A stretch of 64,000 bases of DNA. Origin: Mucilaginibacter inviolabilis (GTDB taxonomy: Bacteria; Bacteroidota; Bacteroidia; Sphingobacteriales; Sphingobacteriaceae). A model generated the notes under the pieces. It saw nothing but the letters and a program-made list of their open reading frames with translations, was not told the origin of the DNA and ran no database searches. Shown one piece after another: positions 44,125 through 51,142 of the stretch (its first letter is position 1; every line of letters begins with the position of its first letter). The DNA lies in the NCBI RefSeq assembly GCF_011089895.1, contig NZ_JAANAT010000003.1, positions 558,001 to 622,000 of the forward strand, in the 5' to 3' direction. Made by a program: the position numbers and the translations under genes.

Positions 44125-44922
44125 TTACTTGTTTAACTTCTCAAAAAAACGACCAGTAAATTTATAGGTGATCAATTTGTGCGTCATTTTATGATTATAG
44201 TCAACCAGTGGTGTGCGGATAGTTTGGGAAGCTTTGTCAAAATAAATGGCCGGGTACGATGACCAGTCGGCAATGGAGCTCACGTCAAAATCATAGTGCA
44301 ACTGGCTGTATACACCGGTAGGCGTTTTAATCAACGGCGGATTACCAATCAACTTACCTTTGTCAATAGTAAATATTTTTAAACCCTGCCCGGCTTTAGT
44401 AGCCGAATAAACCGAATTATAAGTAGCCAGGTAATAGACTTTACCGGCAGTGCTAAACGTGTATATTTTAGGGTACCAGAGCGATACATATCCTTTTTTA
44501 CCAATGGTATCCATCTTTAACAGCGACACCGTTTGCCCGCCGTTTTTGTATTGCAATACATTATAAATATCAAAGCCTCCCTTAACCCCCAGTTGTGTGT
44601 TCCAGGAGTAGGTACGAAATATGCCATCGGCAGAAGTAGCTATCACCAGGCGCTCTTTAACCAGTGAGGTAAAGAGCAAACTAATGGTTTCGGGATATTT
44701 GGAGGTATAGTATTTGAGCTTAACGGCAAAAATCTTGTTTTGCTTCAGCAGCGAATCCATCGCTTTCCAATCCTTTTTGTGCGCCCCGTAATAGTTTACT
44801 TTTTTCAATATCCGGAGCAAATCGCCCTCAATAGCCTGCGGACTATTTTGCGCAAACACAAACTCTGATGCTAAACAACAGCACAATACAACTATCAGCT
44901 TAATGGTTTTCATGGCAAACAA
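44125..44922 (-). CDS. hypothetical exported protein
   Basis: This 265-residue protein has a signal peptide; the most likely start is the ATG at 44913 (MKTIKLIVVLCCCLASEFVFA|QN), three codons inside the longest frame. The mature part is rich in aromatic residues and strands (KYYTSKYPETISLLFTSL, LKMDTIGKKGYVSLWYPK) and looks like a single beta-rich periplasmic or surface domain. I do not recognise a family. It lies 9 bases upstream of the LysR gene on the same strand, so co-transcription is possible, and just past the asd terminator. Confidence 0.7.
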   Translation of the reverse strand: MFAMKTIKLIVVLCCCLASEFVFAQNSPQAIEGDLLRILKKVNYYGAHKKDWKAMDSLLKQNKIFAVKLKYYTSKYPETISLLFTSLVKERLVIATSADGIFRTYSWNTQLGVKGGFDIYNVLQYKNGGQTVSLLKMDTIGKKGYVSLWYPKIYTFSTAGKVYYLATYNSVYSATKAGQGLKIFTIDKGKLIGNPPLIKTPTGVYSQLHYDFDVSSIADWSSYPAIYFDKASQTIRTPLVDYNHKMTHKLITYKFTGRFFEKLNK

Positions 44923-44930
44923 GTTTAAAT

Positions 44931-44959
44931 AAAAAAAGGGATAATCAATTGATTATCCC
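44931..44959 (-). terminator. asd terminator
   Basis: A perfect 22-base palindrome with arms GGGATAATCAA and TTGATTATCCC (44938-44959) is followed on the minus strand by seven T. It lies 31 bases past the asd stop. Confidence 0.88.
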
Positions 44960-44989
44960 TGCCAAAATGTTATTTAAATGGCTATCTGC

Positions 44990-45997
44990 TTACGCTTCAA
45001 CCGGCTGACCGATCAAATGGGCGGCTGCCAGGTACTCGGCAATTTGCACGGCGTTGGTAGCGGCACCCTTGCGCAGGTTGTCTGATACTATCCAACAGTT
45101 CAGGGTATTGTCCTGAGTTTCATCGCGGCGGATACGGCCTACAAAAACTTCGTCCTTATCATGCGCGTCGAGCGGCATTGGGTATTTCAGGTTGGCAGGA
45201 TCGTCAACCACAACAATACCCGGCGATTTGGCTAACAGTTCACGAACTTCGGCCAGGTCAAAATCATTGGCAAACTCAATGTTTACCGACTCCGAGTGAC
45301 CACCCATAACCGGGATACGTACGGTGGTAGCAGTAACCTTAATACTATCATCACCCATGATCTTTTTAGTTTCCAGGATCATTTTCATTTCCTCCTTGGT
45401 ATAGCCGTTCTCGGTGAAAACGTCAATCTGGGGGATCACGTTAAGGTCGATAGTATAAGGATAAACTTTCGGTCCGTCGATACCTTTACGTTCGTTAAAT
45501 AACTGGTCAACAGCTTTTACACCGGTACCGGTTACCGATTGGTAGGTAGAAACTACTACTCTTTTAATTTTATATTTATCGTGCAGCGGTTTTAAGGCCA
45601 CAACCATTTGTATGGTAGAGCAATTGGGGTTGGCGATGATCTTATCGTCAGCGGTCAATACATCAGCGTTCACTTCGGGCACCACCAGTTTTTTGGTAGG
45701 ATCCATGCGCCAGGCCGATGAATTGTCAATAACAGTTGTACCAGCGGCTGCAAATAAAGGAGCCTGCTGTAATGAAGTGCTTCCGCCGGCCGAGAAAATC
45801 GCTACGTCCGGCTTCATCTTAATCGCATCCTCAACAGAAACCACCTTAAACTGCTTACCCTTAAAAGTAATTTCTTTACCAATACTTTTCTCTGAAGCTA
45901 CGGGAATTAATTCTGTAACGGGGAAGTTGCGTTCTGCAAGAACCTGCAACATTTTGGTGCCTACTAATCCTGTAGCACCTACTACTGCGACTTTCAT
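44990..45997 (-). CDS. asd: aspartate-semialdehyde dehydrogenase
   Basis: Start set at 45997 (MKVAVVGATGLVGTKMLQVL), which places the NADP loop at the N-terminus as in the family; the frame is open 13 codons further. The 335-residue enzyme reduces aspartyl phosphate to the semialdehyde in the lysine/threonine/methionine and diaminopimelate routes. The catalytic cysteine sits in IANPNCSTIQMVVAL, and the STYQSVTGTGVKA, GHSESVNIEF and RIRRDETQDN stretches are typical. It is monocistronic, with a perfect terminator. Confidence 0.95.
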   Translation of the reverse strand: MKVAVVGATGLVGTKMLQVLAERNFPVTELIPVASEKSIGKEITFKGKQFKVVSVEDAIKMKPDVAIFSAGGSTSLQQAPLFAAAGTTVIDNSSAWRMDPTKKLVVPEVNADVLTADDKIIANPNCSTIQMVVALKPLHDKYKIKRVVVSTYQSVTGTGVKAVDQLFNERKGIDGPKVYPYTIDLNVIPQIDVFTENGYTKEEMKMILETKKIMGDDSIKVTATTVRIPVMGGHSESVNIEFANDFDLAEVRELLAKSPGIVVVDDPANLKYPMPLDAHDKDEVFVGRIRRDETQDNTLNCWIVSDNLRKGAATNAVQIAEYLAAAHLIGQPVEA

Positions 45998-46189
45998 TTG
46001 TGTTAATTTGTTATATAATAAAACATTAAACTCCAAATATGCAGATTTTTTTTGAGGAATTGAACTTAATCTATCAGATTGGTAGTTTAATATAATTATT
46101 GAATTAATGATTTATTGAATTATTGAGTTGATTTTCCCTCTTGTCTTGATTCTTGTCTCTTAATTCTCATATCTATTAATAATGGCGTT

Positions 46190-46266
46190 ACCTCCGGCCC
46201 GCGCTATCCGCTCATACGCCACAAGGCATTAGCCACGGGCCGGTATCCGCTGCTATCGCTAACGCA
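46190..46266. repeat. GCGTTA...TAACGC dyad with GCCCG-rich core
   Basis: GCGTTACCTCCGGCCCGCGC near 46193 and CGGGCCGGTATCCGC ... GCTAACGC near 46235-46266 are inverted. It lies in a 750-base gene-free gap that also carries A/T words (TTATTGAATTAATGATTTAT, 46098 on) similar to those at the edge of the large inverted repeat, and TCTTGATTCTTGTCTC at about 46145. Confidence 0.6.
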
Positions 46267-46271
46267 GGGGA

Positions 46272-46610
46272 GTAATTATTGAATTATTGAATTAGTGATT
46301 TAGTGAATTATTGAATGGGACGGGGACATATTTAGTTGCAGTTGTCTTGATTCCTGATTCTGATATCTTGATTCTATTCCTTTCCCGTCAGCAGATAAGC
46401 TTCGGGCAAAAACGGGCAGAACAATGGTGGCTTGTGCGGCTGCGGGGCATAGCAAGTTTTTGCTGAAGCGCTGGGATTGCGCGAACGAAGTAGGGCAAAA
46501 TAATTGCAGCCCTGGTTCTGTCCGGTTTGCAGAGTAAAGGCTATGTGCGGCAAAGAAGCATTTCTGCTGACTTGATTTTTGGTTACTTTTTATCAAGAAA
46601 AAGTAACTGG
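46272..46610. repeat. about 330-bp inverted repeat, right arm
   Basis: Reverse complement of 40741-41072. The arm begins TAATTATTGAATTATTGAAT and contains GGGACGGGGACATATTTAG, CAGCAGATAAGCTTCGGGC, GCATAGCAAGTTTTTGCTGA and a TACTTTTTATCAAG..AAAAAGTA hairpin near its end. The stretch 46611-46790 continues with G+C-rich words and a solo CCACTCAC/CAACTACTC arm at 46718-46752. Confidence 0.9.
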
Positions 46611-46765
46611 CCCTCCCGCGGCCAAGAGCGGGTCTGGAACTATTCAAAACCGCAATTCACTCAAGTCAATTCCACGGGCAGAAGCGAGGCCCGAACCATT
46701 TAAAACCGCAAATTAACCACTCACATAATCTAACCTAATCAACTACTCTCCTAACAAGAAATTTT

Positions 46766-46773
46766 TACCTTTG
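46766..46773 (+). promoter_or_regulatory. candidate -7 element for the threonine dehydrogenase-type gene
   Basis: TACCTTTG, the same word as in the gcvP promoter, ends 17 bases before the ATG. A -33 TTTG at the right spacing is not seen. Confidence 0.4.
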
Positions 46774-46790
46774 CCTAAACTCAAAAATAC

Positions 46791-47741
46791 ATGAGCGAAA
46801 AGATCTTAGTGATAGGAGCCAACGGCCAGATAGGGACAGAACTGGTTGTTGCATTACGAAAAATACACGGTGCCGAGAGCGTTATAGCATCCGATATCAA
46901 TGATCCGGGTTATGCCATACGTCACAGCGGCCCATACGAACTGGTGAACGTGCTGGATAAGGACAATCTGCACCACATATTCGAGAAACATCGCCCAACC
47001 CAGGTTTACCTGCTGGCAGCCATACTATCGGCCGTGGGCGAACAAAAGCCCAAAATGGCCTGGGATCTCAACATGACCGGCCTCATCCATATACTTGATT
47101 TTGCCGTGGAGTTTAAAACTGCCAAGGTTTTTTGGCCAAGCTCCATCGCGGTATTCGGACCAAACTCGCCGCAGTTCCATACCCCGCAGTATTGTGTAAT
47201 GGACCCCAATACCGTTTACGGTTTCAGCAAACTTGCCGGCGAACGCTGGTGCGAATATTACTTTACCAAATACGGATTGGATGTACGCAGTATCCGTTAC
47301 CCCGGCCTTATCGGCTGGCGCGCCAATCCGGGCGGCGGCACAACCGATTATGCGGTGCATATATTTCACGAGGCATTAAAAAAAGGCAAGTACACTAGTT
47401 TCCTTTCGGCAGATACCGCTTTGCCTATGATGTATATGGATGATGCCATCAGGGCCACGATATCGTTAATGGATGCCCCGGCCGAACAGCTCACCATCCG
47501 CTCATCATATAATCTGGCGGGTATCAGTTTTACGCCAACCCAACTGGCCGAAGAGATCAAAAAACAGATCCCTGATTTTGAGATCAGCTATGCCGAAAAT
47601 GATCCGCGGCAGGCCATTGCCGATAGCTGGCCAAAGTCAATTGATGATGAATATGCCCAACGCGATTGGGGCTGGAAGCTGGAATATGACCTGGCTGCCA
47701 TGGCCAATGATATGTTAACTAATTTAAAAAATGTAATTTAG
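46791..47741 (+). CDS. L-threonine 3-dehydrogenase, extended SDR type
   Basis: This 316-residue extended SDR starts SEKILVIGANGQIGTELV (NAD loop). Marks of the SDR-type L-threonine 3-dehydrogenase are YLLAAILSAVGEQKP, the FWPSSIAVFGP serine stretch, NTVYGFSKLAGERWCEYY with the catalytic tyrosine and lysine, SIRYPGLIGWRANPGGGTTDYAV and LPMMYMDDAI. It oxidises threonine to 2-amino-3-oxobutanoate, usually passed to glycine C-acetyltransferase (Kbl), whose gene is not here. It is unrelated to the zinc-type Tdh. Confidence 0.9.
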   Translation: MSEKILVIGANGQIGTELVVALRKIHGAESVIASDINDPGYAIRHSGPYELVNVLDKDNLHHIFEKHRPTQVYLLAAILSAVGEQKPKMAWDLNMTGLIHILDFAVEFKTAKVFWPSSIAVFGPNSPQFHTPQYCVMDPNTVYGFSKLAGERWCEYYFTKYGLDVRSIRYPGLIGWRANPGGGTTDYAVHIFHEALKKGKYTSFLSADTALPMMYMDDAIRATISLMDAPAEQLTIRSSYNLAGISFTPTQLAEEIKKQIPDFEISYAENDPRQAIADSWPKSIDDEYAQRDWGWKLEYDLAAMANDMLTNLKNVI

Positions 47742-47743
47742 AG

Positions 47744-47837
47744 CCCCCTAACCCCCTGAAGGGGGAATAAGTAGGCTTAATGGTATAACAAATAAAAATA
47801 ACTCCTTGCTCCCCCTTTAGGGGGCTGGGGGGCTAAG
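47744..47837. repeat. pair of CCCCCTTTAGGGGG-type elements
   Basis: GCCCCCTAACCCCCTGAAGG at 47744 and CTCCCCCTTTAGGGGGCTGG at 47811 lie in inverted orientation on either side of an A/T-rich centre. The first starts right after the TDH-type stop; the second ends 4 bases before the YebC start. Confidence 0.75.
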
Positions 47838-47841
47838 AATT

Positions 47842-48567
47842 ATGGGAAGAGCATTTGAATTCCGCAAAGAGAGAAAATTTAAACGCTGGGCCAAAATGGC
47901 CGTGCAGTTTACACGTTTAGGTAAAGAGATTGTGATGGCTGTAAAAGCAGGTGGTGGTGACGTTAACACCAACTCGCGCCTGCGCACCGCGGTACAAAAT
48001 GCCAAAGCGGTAAACATGCCAAAAGATCGCGTGGAGGCCGCTATAAAACGCGCCAGCAGTCGCGATGAAAAAGATTACGAAGAATTGGTTTATGAAGGTT
48101 ACGCACCATATGGTGTTGCCGTTTTGGTTGAAACCGCAACCGATAATACCAACCGTACCGTTGCCAACGTACGCAGCTATTTCACTAAATATGGAGGTTC
48201 ATTAGGTAAAACCGGCTCATTGGATTTTATTTTTACCCGTAAATCGGTATTCACATTTGAGCCTGGCGACCGCGATCTGGAAGAACTGGAGTTAGAGCTG
48301 ATAGACGCAGGTTTGGAGGAGATATTTGTGGAAGCTGATGAAAATGGTAACGATATTGCCGTAATTCATACCGCGTTTGAAGATTTTGGTAAAATGCAGA
48401 AAGGGCTCGAAGAGCTTGGCATTGAAGTAAAATCGGCCAAACTAGAACGAATTGCACAGTCGTTCCACGAAGTTACCGAAGAACAGGTTACCGATATCAT
48501 GAAACTGATTGACCGTTTAGAAGAGGACGACGACGTACAGGCGGTTTACCATAATATGGCGGAGTAA
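47842..48567 (+). CDS. YebC/PmpR family transcriptional/translation regulator
   Basis: The protein has 241 residues, normal for YebC. The Bacteroidota form begins MGRAFEFRKERKFKRWAKM instead of MAGHSKWANI. Typical segments follow: LGKEIVMAVKAGGGDVNTNSRLRTA, NMPKDRVEAAIKRA, YEGYAPYGVAVLVETATDN, NRTVANVRSYFTKYGGSLG and the acidic C-terminal IDRLEEDDDVQAVYHNM. Family members have been linked to gene regulation and, more recently, to relief of ribosome stalling. It stands alone between two repeat elements. Confidence 0.93.
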   Translation: MGRAFEFRKERKFKRWAKMAVQFTRLGKEIVMAVKAGGGDVNTNSRLRTAVQNAKAVNMPKDRVEAAIKRASSRDEKDYEELVYEGYAPYGVAVLVETATDNTNRTVANVRSYFTKYGGSLGKTGSLDFIFTRKSVFTFEPGDRDLEELELELIDAGLEEIFVEADENGNDIAVIHTAFEDFGKMQKGLEELGIEVKSAKLERIAQSFHEVTEEQVTDIMKLIDRLEEDDDVQAVYHNMAE

Positions 48568-48569
48568 GC

Positions 48570-48706
48570 CCCACCCAACCCTCCCCTGAAGGGAGAGGGC
48601 TTTAAAATAAAACAAAAACAACTTGTCATGCTGAACGCAGTGAAGCATCTATTATGCAGCATGCAAATCTGAGAATAGATCCTTCGCTATCGCTCAGGAT
48701 GACAAA
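48570..48706. repeat. CCCTCCCCTGAAGGGAGAGG element and a TGTCA..CTGAACGCAG hairpin
   Basis: 48570-48602: CCCTCCCCTGAAGGGAGAGG. 48623-48706: TTGTCATGCTGAACGCAGTG on the left and CTTCGCTATCGCTCAGGATG on the right, with inner GCATCTATT / AATAGATCC. Confidence 0.78.
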
Positions 48707-48725
48707 GTAATAAAAGGAGTTTTTC

Positions 48726-48941
48726 ATGCCACTATTCAGTTCACGTAAGGAAGAAAAAAAGGTAAAGGTAACTTTTGCCAATGGCTTGCTTTTTGTTGAA
48801 AAACCAGATGGCAAGCAGCAAGCCTTTCCACTGGAGTGGTTCCCAAAACTGATGAACGCCACCGATGAGGAGCGGGATGACTGGAAACAAACCGATAAAG
48901 GCATCCACTTTAACCAATTGGATGTGAACGTGGATCTTTAA
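48726..48941 (+). CDS. DUF2442 small protein
   Basis: This 71-residue protein holds one DUF2442 domain: VKVTFANGLLFVEKPDGKQ, then FPLEWFPKLMNATDEERDDWK and the closing GIHFNQLDVNVDL. Its function is unknown; in many bacteria such domains are linked with small regulatory or toxin-like modules, but no toxin gene is adjacent. The next gene (repeat protein) lies 90 bases downstream on the same strand, past a hairpin. Confidence 0.82.
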   Translation: MPLFSSRKEEKKVKVTFANGLLFVEKPDGKQQAFPLEWFPKLMNATDEERDDWKQTDKGIHFNQLDVNVDL

Positions 48942-48947
48942 AATAGA

Positions 48948-49022
48948 TATGAGAAGCTAGATGTGAGATATGAGATTGAGCGATATCGGATTGTCTCACG
49001 TCTCATATCTCACATCTCAAAT
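48948..49022. repeat. GATATGAGA/TCTCATATC hairpin
   Basis: GATGTGAGATATGAGATTGAG on the left is mirrored by TCTCATATCTCACATC on the right (about 48997-49018), with additional GATATGAGAAGCTAGATGT words. The centre holds TATCGGATTG. Confidence 0.75.
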
Positions 49023-49030
49023 CTAACCCT

Positions 49031-49984
49031 ATGTTATTCGAAGAGTTTTTTAAGAAAAAAAAGATCGACCTGGCTGCGTTGCAAGCGGCAGAAGGCGCGT
49101 TGTTTTCTGAATTTAAAACTCACTTTGAACAAATGGGCGAAAAAAGTTTCGACCATACCAAAAAATACTGGTTCAATAAACTCAGGCGACAGTTTCCGGC
49201 CGCTCCTGAAGTAAAAACAGAGAAAGTACGGATCGAAAACCCGCTGGCCGAACAAACCATTACAGAAAGCCTTACAGAGGCTGCTGCCCCTGCTCCAAAA
49301 TTGGGTTTCGCACCCAAATTCCGAGCTGGTGGAGTTGCCAAACCCGCCGAAGAGAAGCCGGAAACCCAGGCAGAGGGAACTACGCCTGCTGCTGATCAAG
49401 CTGCTGCCAAGCCAGCATTTAAGCCTCGTTTTAATCCCGGTATGGTAAAACCTAAACCGGCGGAAGAGGCCACGGAGCCAGAGAAAGAGCCCGAATCCAA
49501 AGACGAGAATACTAACCCGGCTCCTGATGCCCCAAAGCCTGCATTTAAACCCCGGTTTAACGCTGCTATGGTGAAACCGAAACCCGCTGAAAAAACGGAT
49601 GAGTCACCAAAAAAGCCCGAAGCAAAAGAAGAAAATACAACGCCAGTAGCCGATGCTCCCAAGCCTGCATTTAAGCCCCGGTTTAATGCTGCTATGATGA
49701 AGCCGAAACCTGTTAACAGCGAGCCTGCGGCGGAAGATCCGCAGAAAGAAAAACCAGAACCATCGCCAAAAGCCGAGGTGCCGGCTCCCAAATTGGGCTT
49801 TAAGCCTCGTTTTAATCCCGGCATGGTAAAACCAAAGTCTGCGGAAAATGAAGTTCAGCCGGAAGAAGAAAAGCCGGAAGATAAAACTGATACCCCGCCA
49901 CCTGCGGAAGAGTCCGCTCCCAAACTTGGCTTTAAGCCCAGGTTTAATACGAAAACCCCTCCGTCAAAACCAACTGAAGAGTAA
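49031..49984 (+). CDS. Pro/Lys-rich repeat protein with six KPAFKPRFN-type motifs
   Basis: The protein has 317 residues. The N-terminal helical domain (about 1-60, MLFEEFFKKKKIDLAALQA...DHTKKYWFNKLRRQF) is followed by a disordered-looking tail with six copies of a motif of about 19 residues, for example PAFKPRFNPGMVKPKPA, separated by acidic/alanine-rich linkers of 20-40 residues. Copies 1, 5 and 6 use PKLGFKPRFN or AFAPKFRAG variants. Each unit is positively charged with the linkers negative. I do not recognise the family. The repeats have high DNA similarity, so recent copy-number change is likely. It follows the DUF2442 gene. Confidence 0.75.
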   Translation: MLFEEFFKKKKIDLAALQAAEGALFSEFKTHFEQMGEKSFDHTKKYWFNKLRRQFPAAPEVKTEKVRIENPLAEQTITESLTEAAAPAPKLGFAPKFRAGGVAKPAEEKPETQAEGTTPAADQAAAKPAFKPRFNPGMVKPKPAEEATEPEKEPESKDENTNPAPDAPKPAFKPRFNAAMVKPKPAEKTDESPKKPEAKEENTTPVADAPKPAFKPRFNAAMMKPKPVNSEPAAEDPQKEKPEPSPKAEVPAPKLGFKPRFNPGMVKPKSAENEVQPEEEKPEDKTDTPPPAEESAPKLGFKPRFNTKTPPSKPTEE

Positions 49985-49992
49985 ATTTCCTA

Positions 49993-50075
49993 TTTGTCAT
50001 CCTGAGCGCAGCGAAGGAGCTATTAGCCGATTTGCATGACGTATAACAGATGCTTCACTGCGTTCAGCATGACAA
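49993..50075. repeat. dispersed hairpin, TGTCATCCTGAGCG family
   Basis: TTTGTCATCCTGAGCGCAGC on the left and GCTTCACTGCGTTCAGCATG on the right, inner GAAGGAGCTATTAG / GATGCTTC. It sits between convergent genes. Confidence 0.85.
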
Positions 50076-50086
50076 GCGATAGGAAA

Positions 50087-50884
50087 CTACTTACTATGCG
50101 AAAATAGCCAGCTAAATAGCTCCGGCTCTTTAAAGGCGTAATCCCAGCTGTTGTGATCAACGCCGGGGTAAAGGGTAAATTTAGGATCGCCGCCTGCCTC
50201 TTTGATCGCCGCTACCATTACTTCGGAATGATCGGCTGGAACAACGCTGTCCTTACTGCCATGGAAGATCCAGAGCGGTACCTTTTTGGCATACTTTTTA
50301 GCATTCAGGCTGTTATCGCCACCGCAGATGGCAAACGCTGCGGCAAATATCTTGGGTTCGCGGCCAATAATTTCAAATGTGCCCATGCCGCCCATGCTCA
50401 GACCGCCTACATAAACCCGGTGTTTATCAACAAAAGGTTTTTCTAAAAACTGGTCGACCAGGCCCATCAGCAAACGCATGGCAATGGTAGGCTGCTCATT
50501 TACCTGGAAAACGAATTTGCGCTTCTGGGTAGCTGGATCGGTTTCCTGTTGTACGTTTGACCAGTAACTATTGGCCGGGCACTGCGGAAAAACTATAATG
50601 GCTTCATATTTCTCCCGTACACTATCCTGTAACAGGCGTGATGGGCCATATTTTAATTGTGACTCATTATTATTACCACGCTCACCGGCACCATGCAGCA
50701 CAAATAGCAATGGGTATTTTTTATTGGGATCAAAATGTTTGGGGAATAGTAAGCGGTAAGGTAAAGTATCGCCTTTTACAGCAAAGCTGCCGCGATCAAA
50801 AGACGATAGATTTTGGGAACGGGCCGAAAAAGAAAATGCTAAGAGTAAACTTAGCATTCCTATAATAATTTTTTTGTGGATCAT
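50087..50884 (-). CDS. exported carboxylesterase / dienelactone hydrolase-like protein
   Basis: The protein has 265 residues with a signal peptide (about 1-23). The alpha/beta hydrolase fold shows LLFVLHGAGERGNNNES, the nucleophile elbow GGLSMGGMGTFEI, the acid in FHGSKDSVVPADHSEVMV and the catalytic histidine in GVDHNSWDYAFK. This type occurs in Bacteroidota polysaccharide loci as an accessory esterase. It is the last minus-strand gene of the SusCD locus, though a hairpin and about 260 bases separate it from the glucanase gene. Confidence 0.87.
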   Translation of the reverse strand: MIHKKIIIGMLSLLLAFSFSARSQNLSSFDRGSFAVKGDTLPYRLLFPKHFDPNKKYPLLFVLHGAGERGNNNESQLKYGPSRLLQDSVREKYEAIIVFPQCPANSYWSNVQQETDPATQKRKFVFQVNEQPTIAMRLLMGLVDQFLEKPFVDKHRVYVGGLSMGGMGTFEIIGREPKIFAAAFAICGGDNSLNAKKYAKKVPLWIFHGSKDSVVPADHSEVMVAAIKEAGGDPKFTLYPGVDHNSWDYAFKEPELFSWLFSHSK

Positions 50885-50979
50885 GGGCTATGTTTAAGAT
50901 CTGTTTATTCAATAGTTGTTAAACAAATTTAAAGCCTTTTGATCTACATTTTTTTAATATTTTTTATTCTTAACTATTC

Positions 50980-51093
50980 TTGTCATTTCGAACGAGGGAC
51001 GAGGAGAAATCTTATACGTCGAGATGAGCAAATCGTACAAGATTTCTCTTCGCCCTCCGGCTCTAGCCCAGCTTCTGCTCATCGAAATGACAG
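50980..51093. repeat. dispersed hairpin, TGTCATTTCGAACG family
   Basis: TTGTCATTTCGAACGAGGGA on the left and TCTGCTCATCGAAATGACAG on the right, inner AGAAATCTTATACG / GTACAAGATTTCTC. A variant of the TGTCA family in which the core is TTCGA. Confidence 0.85.
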
Positions 51094-51142
51094 CGTTTTT
51101 TTGTCTACTTGCGCTCGTTTGCAACGAGTGCAAGGGCATTTT

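Noticed and set aside
46300-46647. A 115-codon minus-strand frame in the right arm of the inverted repeat
   Set aside because: Counterpart of the frame at 40592; it is a by-product of the repeat and has no recognisable domain.
48626-48904. Minus-strand frame opposite the DUF2442 gene
   Set aside because: It covers a dispersed hairpin and the antisense of a recognisable gene, with composition unlike coding DNA.
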